DNA from: Cycas panzhihuaensis
Taxonomy: Eukaryota > Cycadophyta
Assembly (NCBI GenBank): GCA_023213395.1
Contig: CM041465.1
Location: 117,559,741-117,623,740 of the forward strand
Direction: 5' to 3'
Length of the DNA stretch: 64,000 nucleotides
Shown piece after piece: positions 33,473 through 43,970 of the stretch. The notes under the pieces are model-generated. The model worked only from the letters and a program-made list of their open reading frames with translations. It made no database searches and was not told the DNA's origin. Within the stretch, counting starts at the first letter, position 1, and each line of letters starts with the position of its first letter. The translations under genes were made by a program, and so were the position numbers.

Positions 33473-35700
33473 ATGGAAGGTACTCTTGATTGGACCTATC
33501 ACGCTTGGTTATGAAACCCAAGCTCTTCCTTACATCATTAGGAGTCCACCCAAGAGGGTGGCGACTCCTTTACTACCGTCGATCAACACCTTTCTTGTGC
33601 TCCCCATCCTTCTACCCAGTAGAGGATCCGTTCCTCCCGAGGATTGCCACGCGATGGCGATTTTATGAGGAACCTTGGATGGACATGCCTTGTTCGAGGT
33701 CCGATCACCTCTTATGGGTATGTGGGGACTCCTCTGATGGCGTGCTTGAGGCTCTTGGCGGATCTTGGCCGTGCGGCATGCTCTCAACCACGTCCGAATG
33801 GCTTGGGTGTCTGCTTGAGAGCCTCTTCCTCCTGCTCTTCCCCTCACGCTTCATCCTCGTCGCCTTTCTGTGACAACAAACCCTTTCGTGCCTACGCGTA
33901 CGCCCCATTCGTTTCCTGCAGTGGGGGCACGTGTGGCACCTTCCATCCCTTATCAAGGCCCTAATGCCTTAGGGCCTTCTCACGGTGTGTCTGTCCCTCA
34001 GCTGGGGGTTAGCATACCCATTCCTGATCCAACTAATGTCTAGTCCCCAATCGGCACATCTTGCTCCTAGTAGGCCTAGTCGCCTGCTAGCCTTCCGGTA
34101 CTTGATCGGGTGGGATTCGTTCCGCATCCTCCAACCAGTAGCGTTGGTGCTTCTTTCTCGTTCCCCGGGGTATACTTCTCAACCTTGGGGCGGGGTAGAG
34201 GCCGTCTTCCTGTTTATGGGGTGGATCCGCTACACCCATACGGAATGGCCCCACCTACGGGTGGCCGTATCGGCGAGAACAGATTCGCATCCCTCTTGTC
34301 GCCATCTAATGCGGTTCCATCCGTTGTGCCTTCGAGAATCGGCTCCCTTCAGGCGCCCTTTTCACGCCTCTTGTCGTGAGGGTGGTTCCTCAGGAGGATG
34401 GGTGTCCTACCCCATCAGCTCCTTGCGCGCCACCGCCGGCGTTCGTTGATCCTACAGTTCGAGGCAAGGCGCCTTCGTGGTCTTTTGGTCATCCCCTCTC
34501 TCGGTTGTGGCGTTGCGAACCAACTTGCCGCCTCATCCTCCTGAAGTTCCTAGATTCGATGGGACTTCGTCGCAAGACCCGGCGGAGCATGTCTGTAGTT
34601 TCTCTATGGCATGCATCGATTACTGGGCTTACGACCATATTTTGATGAAACTCTTTCCTCGATCCTTGCGGTGGCGTCCTTAAATGGTTTTATCGTCTCC
34701 TGCCCACTCGATCTATTCATTCCGGATTGGTGGGCGAGTTCATCAATTACTTTGATGTAGCTTCGCCCATTCGAGGCGGGATGAAATCCTTCTCTCGCTC
34801 AAACAAGGTCACGATGAGATGAATCGTGACTTTGTGCGGCGATTCCGCGATGCCTTCACTCCACAGGCGACTTTGCGGGGTGAGCGGGACTGTTGTCGAT
34901 GCGCCGTCCGAAGTCCGTGGAAGTCCTCGAGATGGGGCGACCACGTGTGATTCGCGATCGCCAAGTGCTTGGCGTTGGAGGCTATTGAGATCAAGGCGGT
35001 CTCGAGAAACCTCTTAAGCCCTCCTGGCAGTGAGGCACCACCCCTACCAAAGACACTAAACCTTCTCGGTGGCCGGTCTTCCTCTCATCCTCAGAGGACC
35101 TTAGATCCCCTCACGCCAATATCGCTCGTTCGGCGTGCGATGAAAAGCTCAAGCTTCAGGTCCTTCGTCTCCTACTTCAAACAAACAAGTCCAACAAACT
35201 ACCCAAGCTCCTCTTCCCGGGAATGGGAGCCCGATCCTCCCAGCGAGAAGGTCAGGCCCTCGCTTGAGAAGAAGTGGTGTTCCATTCATGGGGATTGCTT
35301 CCATGGATTCACGTTGTAGGGCCCGACATCAAGGATGCCCCTCGGCCGATTCCTCTCCTAAGCGGGCCTCGAGGCCTAATCTGAACCAACTTTGTTCACA
35401 AGGATCCGTTCCCTAAACATGGGGAGCGTGATCGTAACCCCAAACCAAGAACAGTAGTAGCAGGGAAGATCACTGATCCCAGCCCTTCCGCGACAAAGGG
35501 AAAGGCGCGGAACTCTTCTTCCTCTTCTCGTTCTCTGGCCAGCCGTACTCCGTCGCCTTCACGACCCGGAATAGGGAAGAAGGTGATTCGGTTGCTTGAA
35601 GCAACTCAGGCTTTCGCCCTTACGCGATCTCAAGCGCTAAGGAAGCGGCGGGGCTGCCGGTTCTTAGTTCCTTAGATCCTTAGGAGACCCTTCCTCAAAA
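33473..35700 (+). pseudogene. gag: Gag of C2
   Basis: ATG 33473 in the DSTMEG context is the likely start. The capsid block is recognisable near 34700-35010 and the zinc knuckle near 35270-35315 (KKWCSIHGDCFHG, where the following Cys is displaced by a small deletion). A basic and serine-rich tail follows. The layout is the same as in C1 at 25494-27700, with frame breaks at different points in the two copies, which is a reason to suspect technical errors. Confidence 0.8.
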
Positions 35701-35719
35701 TCCCTCTTTCCCCAAGGCT

Positions 35720-36330
35720 ATTCACATGCTTGGGGTCGTTCACGACTTTGAAGGGCACTTACCCAACCTTTGGGAAGGGTAAACCCTTCTCCGTCGTGGA
35801 TGAGCTCCATCACGGTCATTGCGGGAATGTCCTTGATGGGCGTTCGAGGAGTTGTCAGAACAGCGGGCTCTCCTCTGGAAGCTTTAGGATCGGGAGATGT
35901 GCACATCACGCTTTGGGCGTCGCCCAGTGGCGGACCCACTATTTCCTTCGATCTAAGGATCTTCCTCCGCCGGTGAGCAGGAGCGTCGGTGGAACTTCCC
36001 ATTCACCATCACGATCGTCGCTGATTGTACCCTCAGAAGAAGCCGACAGCGGCTCTTACATCGATACCATGCCCTTGCGTGTTATGCAAGAGCTTGGTAT
36101 CTCATATGGAACGTTCCTGGCGATGCCAAGTATGTGATGGCGAAGACCCCTCTCGGATGCATCGCGATTGGCTCACCCTTGAGGGGCAAAACCGTTCTTC
36201 TTAGATGTTGTAGTCCTCGGCGTTGGCGTGGATTACAACCTCCTACAGGTCGCCCATGGCTCGACCAAATGGGGCCGTGTGTTCGACCCTTTGGGGCGAC
36301 TTAAATTCGTCCATGAGCGGACGAATGAGT
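35720..36330 (+). pseudogene. Aspartic protease region of C2
   Basis: GKGKPFSVVDELHHGHCGN (35770-35830) and then EADSGSYIDTMPLRVMQELGISYGT (split over 36040-36110) are seen. The catalytic D-S-G is intact. The downstream strand (VDYNLLQVAHGSTKWG region) lies near 36220-36290 in another frame. Confidence 0.8.
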
Positions 36331-37288
36331 GGTTCCCGTGAGCGTCCTTTGCCAAACAAACTCGTTATGCGATTCGGCAAACCAAGGTTCACCCACTCAC
36401 GCCTCGGCTTGTTCAATTGGTATACCCAATCCGTCGGAAGAAGATCCCACATCTTCCCTTCCTAGTCTCGCGTTTTGCCCCTATTGGCGTCGGGAGTTAT
36501 GGGTACCTTGCTTCGTTCGTGATGATGAATCGCTTGGCGGAGCGAGGTTATCTCCACCCATTTCTTTCCTTGGCGCCCGATAGGTAGTACTGTCTCGCTC
36601 TAGACCCTCGTTTGGAACCTCTCGTTGGTGAGACTAGCCCCTCGTGCGTGTCACACACCATCGCTCGTCTTGACACTTGCCCGTCGGTTCTTCTTTTCAT
36701 TACCCTCGCGGTGATGGTTTTGAGGTGCCTTTCGCTCCTCTCGAGGAGCCTCTTTAGTTTTCCTTGGTTCCATGAAGGAGTTGAGCGATCGATGATCACC
36801 CGGTCCGTTGCTCCTTTCCTTCTGGCGCTTCTTCTACTCGAAATAGGGTCATCCATGGGTGGACTATTTCGAGGATGATCAACCTATTTGGAAACACCTA
36901 GCGGGCCTTGCACCTAATCGCCTTACGGTCACCAAGCCGGTCATAGGAAGATCCTTGCGATCGGATCACGCTCGTGATCAGATCCCTCTCCTATTCCTCC
37001 TCCTCCCGTTGATCTTGCCCTCTTCACTTTGAAGAGGGCAATGCCATGTGCATGGGGAATTCAAGGCGTAGTCTTGGCCGGGCAAGGTCATTAGGGTTGG
37101 GCGGAATGCTCTCTGATGAGATTAGGGAATATTCCCTTACATTCCGAGAATTTGAGACATTTTCGCGTGGGATTATCTTGACATGAAGGGAATCGACTCC
37201 TCGATTGTCACTCATAACCTCACCACCTTTCCTGGCGCCCACCACATGCGCGGAAGCGTCCCCTTCACGAGCTTTACGCCCCGTCGAG
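36331..37288 (+). pseudogene. Protease-reverse transcriptase linker of C2
   Basis: Aligns with 28376-29300 of C1 and includes the PIGVGSYGYL phrase (36480-36510) and the EEGNAMCM-type passage near 37030. It runs up to the MEVEK codons at 37290, where the pol deletion begins. Confidence 0.7.
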
Positions 37289-37490
37289 ATGGAGGTAGAA
37301 AAGCACGGGCAATGACTCGAATATCTCCATGGCCGTTTGACCAAATTCAAACCCTGATGGGTCGATCCTTTTGTCATTATCGAATCTCTCGATAATGGTG
37401 CCTATAGGATAGCCACCACGGAGGGCTCGAATTTGAAAGCCGTTAATGGGATGTTCCTTAAGAAGTTTTCGCTTGACCCTTGATCCCTCG
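37289..37490 (+). pseudogene. Deletion junction: reverse transcriptase start joined to integrase end (C2)
   Basis: Bases 37289-37304 encode the MEVEK start of reverse transcriptase, as in C1 at 29326. From about 37308 the text is LEYLHGRLTKFK, then FVIIESLDNGAYRIATTEG and NGMFLKKFSLDP, the C-terminal domain of integrase, as in C1 at 42363-42530. Everything between is absent. The join lies within about ten bases and I see no inserted filler of note. Confidence 0.88.
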
Positions 37491-38060
37491 CCTGCTCAAA
37501 ACGAGCCTAAACTACCATCTTAGGTTGTCCCCATTCTTCCCGTAGCGTGTAGAATGGCTATTTAAGATGGACCCGCTTTGTCTCTGGTTCGTCAGCGGAA
37601 CCGCGTTCCGTATCCTCTCGGGAACCTTGGTCCTCGCTTGGGCATCTCCCAGCGGGAGGGCGGCTTGGGAAACGTGTTGCCCCTCTTTCTGTCTGGCGTT
37701 TCCGCATATCCGTTATGCTCTCCTGCGAGACATGTATGCATACTGCTTCCTAACCTCACACCTCCATGTCGTCCGCTCACGGCGTGTGTGTGTGCCCTGT
37801 TAGGTGTGTGGTTATACATGGAAGGAAGCGTGTGCATCATACAATAAAATGTTCATAACATGAATCACCTACTACACAACATAACACTCACCCCATGCAT
37901 ATATACACATCAAAATCATGTCATCATACATCACAGGAAGGGGTGTCCTTGCGAGGTACAATCATATGGTCCTATATATGACCCCACAGGCAGTGCTTTC
38001 CTGCCAAGCTATCCATCCATGTTCATCTGCTATGGCCCATACAGGTTACCTCATTGCTAG
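37491..38060. other. Post-integrase spacer of C2
   Basis: Non-coding text nearly identical to C1 42530-43105, including the GTGTGTGTG run and the AATGTTCATAACATGAATC stretch. It ends in GTGCTTTCCTGCC and then CATTGCTAGGTCCTCC, where elements O and R carry the 3-kb PMD cassette instead. Confidence 0.75.
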
Positions 38061-38072
38061 GTCCTCCTACCC

Positions 38073-38470
38073 TTGGCCACATTTATACATTTTCTAAGTG
38101 TTGCCTTCATCGCGATCATCTGCTTGGATTTTGTGTCACCTATGTGCATCTACATCTTCTGCAAGCGGAAGCGCGGTAACCCTGAACCTTCGGCTGCGTG
38201 GATTCTCCATGACCCTTACGATTATGATCTCCTCGCTCGGGATCTTCCTCCCGGGAGGCTACCAACAATGAAGCCGAGTATCGGTGTCATCGAAGCCCTT
38301 CACAGGTGCCCTTCGTTTCCATCACGGACCCATTGTTTTGCTCTGCGCCTCTCAAGTTGTGGTGTCTCATCTCACCCAGTCTCACGGGTGCGATGCCCTC
38401 ACTTGAGGACTCTTGCTTCTAGCGGATCCCTCTGGCGTTTCTCTTGTTGATATCCGGCATATCCCTCGGG
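38073..38470 (+). pseudogene. Second RNase H of C2
   Basis: The text RGNPEPSAAWILHDPYDYD, then TNNEAEYRC (38265-38295), then a CASQVVVSHLT-like passage (38340-38380) matches the extra RNase H of O and R. The NNEAEY motif keeps the catalytic Glu that O and R have lost. The first acidic motif (FTDGGS in R) is garbled to FCKRKRG and the last Asp reads Ala; the C1 copy keeps that Asp, so single-copy errors are likely. Confidence 0.8.
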
Positions 38471-38931
38471 CTCTCAATCTTTGAGGCGAGATAGCCTTGT
38501 TCGCCTCATCCTTGGCGCACTTTGTCTCGCCTGGCCGTAGTCCACGAGTCTTGCTTGGCCTTCCTGTCGCCCAAGCCTCGGTAGTTAGTCGCTCAACCGC
38601 GATCTGCTCGCACCTCCGAAATCGGGTTGCTAACGAGGTAAAACTATGGTACCCACCATTTGTTCCCCATGTGGTCTGCATGCTCCTTTGCATTCATTGT
38701 GGTGGGGCGGCCCCTACTTTGTCTCTTTCTCGATCGGTTTCGGGTGGCTCATAGGCGGCCCTATGTTGTCTCCATGCTTTCGTATCCACAGCGTTCGCCC
38801 ACGACACTCATGGCACCCTTGCCTCTTGATCGATCTTGATTGATATATCTATATACACATGTACTCTTGGCGGTTGTGTTGCCGGCGTCGCCATCGCATC
38901 GGGCTTCCGGCGAGGCTCTGCGCCGAGGCGA

Positions 38932-41450
38932 TGTTTCCGGCTTCGGGAATGGATCTGGAATCACCGACTCGAGGTAAGTGCGGTATGTCTCTAGCATTAT
39001 CATCACTTTTATGTCTTGATTATGCCTTACATATTTGCATGCGTATGACTTTGTGGGCGGCACGGTCGTCGTCCACACCTATGTTTAGCCTATGGCGACT
39101 ATAGCGAGGCACACTCTTAGCGAGTGTGGCACCACAGTGACCGTATTACTTCGCATTTGCCCTCCTCTCTCACGGATCCACGGGTTTGCGCCACCCCACC
39201 GTGTGATGTCTCATCGTCGCTTGGTTAGCTTGCCACCTCATTTGGGGGCCTATTTACGCTCCGTGGGCCGTTTCTTGGCTTGTTTGCTCCGGGTGGGTGT
39301 TTTAGTTGTCCTTTAGCCTTTTGACGTTTGCCCCGACTGGACGGTTGGTGGGCCCCATTTGTGTCTCTGGTGCATCTGCTAGTAATCTTGGCAGTCTGTG
39401 ATCTTGTGATCTGCCGGAATTTTCGATGCCATTTGGAATATTCAGCATCTGCTAAAGTTTCATGATCTGTTGTCTCTGTTTGTTTTAAAATCCGGTGGCA
39501 ATTTCGCATTTATTGAAGCGCCCACGTGGTTCGCCTTTTCTCCCTCGGTAGGTGCCCTATTCGCGTACTTTAGGGTTTTGCTTTAGTACTTAAACATCTT
39601 TTGGCTCTTTTTTGGAGCTCTTTTTGGCTCACTTTTGGATTTACTCTCAAGAGGAACACTCTCCTGCTCTGCTCTCTTAACATTTCTTTGCAACAAGCTG
39701 GACTGCACTCTTCATCTGACGCCCGGCTCTCCTTTGGCTTAGGTGAGACATTCTCTCGGCCCTCAAGCCTTGGAGGGCTCCTTTAAGCGGTTTCAGTATT
39801 TTCTACCAGGCGATCCACGAGCTCCCCGTTTGCAGGTGTTTCCCGTTCCACCTCCATAGCAGGGCCCCTGGCTCTATTCAGTCTGGGTGTGTGTTCCGGC
39901 CCTTCTTGTGCCTTTTGGTGGGGCAAATCCTTGCCTCCCTTTCGGTACTCTTCACTTTGTATTTGTTTTGGTGATATCTACACTTGACTTATTTGTTTTC
40001 ATTTGTTGCTTGAGAGTTGGTTTCCTCCCTCTTGAGGCTATTTGTACCACTCTCCCTCTGCTTCTTACTGCGTTTCTTTGTCCAAAGCGTGGCGTTGAGG
40101 GTTGCATAGGCTTTGGGCCGGAGGCTGGGTGGATTCGCACCACCTTCCACGCTCCCAAGCGGCTCAAAGCCCTCAAAGCCTCCCTCTCGCCCGTGCTACT
40201 CTTGGCTTGCAAACAAGGGTTGAAGGCTCCCCTTGGTTGCCCAAACCCGGTTGTCACAAGTTGCGTGATTTGGGACCCTTTATTCGAGTTTGGGTGCCAT
40301 CCATAGGCCCCAACCGTGGGTTCTTCTCCACCTTTGCTCCCGGTTGCGGTTTGCTCCCGTAGCATCCGGTTCCCGTGGGTGTCTTTGGGTCTTTCTTGCC
40401 CCTCCTTGCGGTAGTTTTCCGACCTTGAGTCTTGACTTTCTCCTCATTGCCCCGTGGCTCTTGGGGAGAGGTTTGGGCACCATTGCGGGCGGTAGGCCAC
40501 TCAGAGCTTACCTTGTTGTTGCCTTTCATTTGGATCGTTCTTCTTTGGTATTTTCCTTATTGGACTAACAGTGATGCATGTACATTTAGACTCTCGTTTA
40601 TGTTGTTAGACATATATTGCTAGATCTTTGTGTTGCATATAGGTGTCTCCCTCGGCGGGAGGAGACCTTTGTTGCTACAATACTCGGGGCCTTGGAGAGC
40701 GTTGCGGTTGCCCCCTTCCACCGTGGCGTCCCTTGCATGTGTCATATTTTATGCTATCTCATTTGCTAGTTAGCGTTTCTTTCCTTCCTTGATTATCGCA
40801 TTTACTTTTCACAGGGAAGGTAAGGAAGCCCCTTTTAAGCTTGCTACATTTCACATCCCGTCTGTGCAGCGTAGTGGTTGGGTGCTCCTCTGAAGGCTAC
40901 GCCATCTCTCACGCCCGGCCCGGTGCACGCTCAGTTCCTCTTCGCTACCCTGGTCTTTTTCCTTCTTTTATTCTTTTCCTAGTAATTAGAACATCGAAGA
41001 TTAAAAGGGAAAATTGCCTTTGTATTAGTTTGCAATTTGTTTGCCTTGTTGCATGTACTTTTGTTGTTCGTAGGAAAGGTTGTAGGAGTCTTCTTCTCTT
41101 ACCCTTCCTCCCTCTTCCTTAAGCCATGGCCTCTTGCTTCACGCATCGCTCGTATACGGTTAGATTGCATAGGATTGTTCTTGGCCTATCCTTATTAGGT
41201 TCTTTCTCTCTCCCTTGGCCACCCAAGGGTGGGAGGGGCCTACTCCTGTGTCAACCGGGTTCGTCCCACGTATCTTCGCCCTTCGCTCAAGGTGGTGAAG
41301 GTCACCCGATGTAGCCATACTCCATTGCGGATCCGAACTCGCTCGGCGCAGGCGCCTCTGCGTGTAGTTGCTTGCCTTGTAGGTTCCGCTTCCCTCCGTT
41401 TTCGTCACCATCTCTCCCGCCCTATCGGTCGGTGGTTATCCGTGGCGTCA
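38932..41450 (+). repeat. 3' LTR of C2
   Basis: Starts TGTTTCCGGCTTCGGG after a purine-rich stretch (GAGGCTCTGCGCCGAGGCGA) that stands where O and R have their polypurine tract, and ends GGCGTCA at 41450 before AGGTC. The element-end pairing with 30697-33217 is clear. Confidence 0.92.
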
Positions 41451-42530
41451 AGGTCCTTCGATGGGATCCTTCTCCGTTGCGTCACCGTGCCGACCGGGCT
41501 TTCGCGAATGCCACCACGGCATTTGTGGGGGTCACTTTGGGGCGATCTATGGCTCGGAGGATCCTCGTATGGGCTACTTTTGGCCATCTCTTTTAAGACG
41601 CCCACGCCTTTGTCTTTGAAATGTCGGCGATGTCAAAATGCCAACATTTCCCATGTGCCTTTCGAGACTTTGCACCCTATTGTTTCGCCATGGCCTTTCG
41701 CTCAGTGGGGATTAGACCTCATTGGGGCTATTTCCCCGCCTTCGTCGTCGCAGCACAAGTTCATCTTGACTGCCACGGAGTATTCACCAAATGGGCGAGG
41801 CCATCCCTTTGATCACTACCTGGCAAACGATTGCCACATTCATCTATCGACACATCATTTGCCGCTCGGATTCCGGATGTCCCGATTCGACAATGGAACC
41901 CCTTTTGTAATAGGGAGGTGGATGAGCTTTGCGAAGTTTAAAATCTCCCATAAGACTTCCTCTCCTTACTACCCTCGGGCAAATGGCGGTGGAGTCTTTT
42001 AACAAGACTCTTATCAACATTCTCAAAAGTCGGTCAATCCCAAAGGGATTGGCACCTTGTTGCCCTCAGCCTTATGGGCTTATCGTACTTGTCCAGATTC
42101 ATACACGGAATGACCCGTTCTCCACGGTTCACGGTCTCTGCAGGCGGTACTCCCATTGGAGGTGGAGATTCCTTCCTGCGAGTCTCCCTTGAGGTTTCAT
42201 CGGCGATGAGTCGATCCGTCGAGCGCCTTTCTTTGGACCTCGAAGCTTTGGATGAGAGGCAACGCTTATCGTGCTAACCTAGCATCCAAAGCCGCTTGGT
42301 TCAAAAGGCCCATGATAAACACCGCATTCTCTCGCTTTGTTTCCGGGGACTATGTCCTCAAGCTCGAATATCTCCATGACTAGTTGACCAAATTCCAACC
42401 CCGTTGGGGTCGGTCCTTTTGTCATTATCGAATCTCTCGATAATGGTGCCTATAGGATAGCCACCGAGGGGCCAATTTGAGAAAGCCGTTAATGGGATGT
42501 TCCTTAAGAGTTTTACGCTTGACCCTTGGC
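41451..42530 (+). pseudogene. Integrase of C1, main part after C2
   Basis: After the second AGGTC the reading continues RSFDGILL, then a shifted zinc-binding region with CRRCQNANISH (41630-41660), then GLDLIGAISPPSSSQHKFILTATEY (near 41706-41785), then FDNGTPF (41888-41910), FKISHKTSSPYYP and VESFNKTL in another frame (41990-42015). The catalytic Asp-Asp-Glu triad is therefore all present, unlike in O or G2, but the frame is broken in several places. The C-terminal domain LKLEYLHD and NGAYRIA lies at 42360-42480. Confidence 0.88.
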
Positions 42531-43125
42531 GATCCTCGTCACCCCGCTCACGACGAGCCTAAACTACCATCTTAGGTTGTCCCCATTCTTCGTGGCGTGT
42601 AGAATGGCTATTTAAGATGGACCCGCTTTGTCTCTCGGGTTCCGTCCAGCGGGACCAGCGTTCCGTATCCTCTGGGAACCTTGGTCCTCGCTTGGGCATC
42701 TCCCAACGGGAGGGCGCTTGAGCATTGTTGCCCCTCTTTCTGTCTGGCGTTTCCTTCGCATATCCGTTATGCTCTCCTGCGGACATGTATGCCACCTTCC
42801 TAACCTCACACCTCCATGTCGTCCAGCTCACGGGCGTGTGTGTGTGCCCACATTAGGTGTGTGGTTATACATGGAAGGAAGCGTGTGCATCATACAATAA
42901 AATGTTCATAACATGAATCACCTACTACACAACATAACACTCACCCCATGCATATATACATCAAAATCATGTCATCATACATCCAGGAAGCCGGTGTCCT
43001 TGCAGGGGGTACAATCATATGGTCCTATATATGACCCCACAGGCCCGTGCTTTCCTGCCAAGCTATCCATCCATATTCATCTGCTATGGCCCTTCTGGTT
43101 ACCTCATTCTAGGTCCTCCTACCCT
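42531..43125. other. Post-integrase spacer of C1
   Basis: Non-coding; near-identical to 37491-38060. The AGGTCCTCCTACCCTTGACG phrase at 43109-43128 is where homology with the second RNase H leader of R (near 59165-59190, reverse strand) begins. The PMD cassette of O and R is absent. Confidence 0.75.
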
Positions 43126-43129
43126 TGAC

Positions 43130-43520
43130 GGCCACTGTTATACATTTTCTAAGTGTTGCCTTCATCGCGATCATCTGCTTGGATTTTGTGTCACCTATGT
43201 ACATGCATCTTCTGAAGCGGCGGAAGCGCGGTAACCCTGAACCTTGCATTGCGTGGATTCTCATGACCCTTACGTTTATGATCTCCTCGCTCTGGGATCT
43301 TCCTCCGGAGGCTACCAACAATGAAGCCAGGTATCGGTGTCATGAAACCCTTCTGATGCCCATCGTTTCCATCACGGACCCATTGTTTTGCTCTGCGACT
43401 CTCAAGTTGTGGTGTCTCATCTCACCCGGTCTCTGGGTGCGATGCCCTCACTTGAGGACTCTTGCTTCTGTGGATCCCTCTGGCCCGTTTCTCTTGTTGA
43501 TATCCGGATATCCCTCGGGC
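43130..43520 (+). pseudogene. Second RNase H of C1
   Basis: RGNPEPCIAWIL, TNNEARYRC and LCDSQVVVSHLT (near 43395-43430) mark the RNase HI fold. The catalytic Asp of CDSQ is kept; the Glu of NNEAEY is lost through a missing base beside the codon. Compared with C2, each copy is right where the other is wrong, so the source element probably had an intact domain. Confidence 0.8.
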
Positions 43521-43970
43521 TCTCATGCCGAGCGGATAGCCTTGTTCGCCTCATCCTTGGCCTTTGTCTCGCCCTGTGAGTCCACGAGTCTTGCTTGGCC
43601 TTCTGCCGCCCAAGCCTCGGTAGTTGGTCGCTAAAGCAGCGATCTGCTCGCACCTCGAAATCGGGTTGCTAACGAGGTAAAACTATGGTACCCACCATTT
43701 GTTCCCCATGTGGTCCGCATGCTCCTTTGCATTCATTGTGGTGGGGGCGACCCCTGCTTTGTCTCTTTCTCCCGGTCGGTTTCGGTGGCTCATAAGCGGC
43801 CCCTATGTTGTCTCCATAGCTTTCGTATCCAGCGTTCGCCACGACACTCATGGCACCCTTGCCTCTTGATCGATCTTGATTGATATATCTATATACACAT
43901 GTACTCTTGGCGGTTGTGTTGCCAGCATTCGCCATCGCGCCAGGCTTCGGCGAGGCTCTGCGCCAGGCGA

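Larger units (their letters stand above)
30697..41450 (+). mobile_element. Non-autonomous Tat-type element C2 inserted in C1 integrase
   Basis: It has two full LTRs (30697-33217 and 38932-41450), a primer-binding site and a perfect AGGTC target duplication. The interior holds gag, protease, linker, then only the first codons of reverse transcriptase (MEVEK near 37290) joined directly to the C-terminal part of integrase (about 37308), then the spacer and second RNase H. Compared with C1 about 2.3 kb is missing (reverse transcriptase, RNase H, integrase zinc and core domains). Close LTR identity means recent insertion, so its machinery probably came from a relative. Confidence 0.9.
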
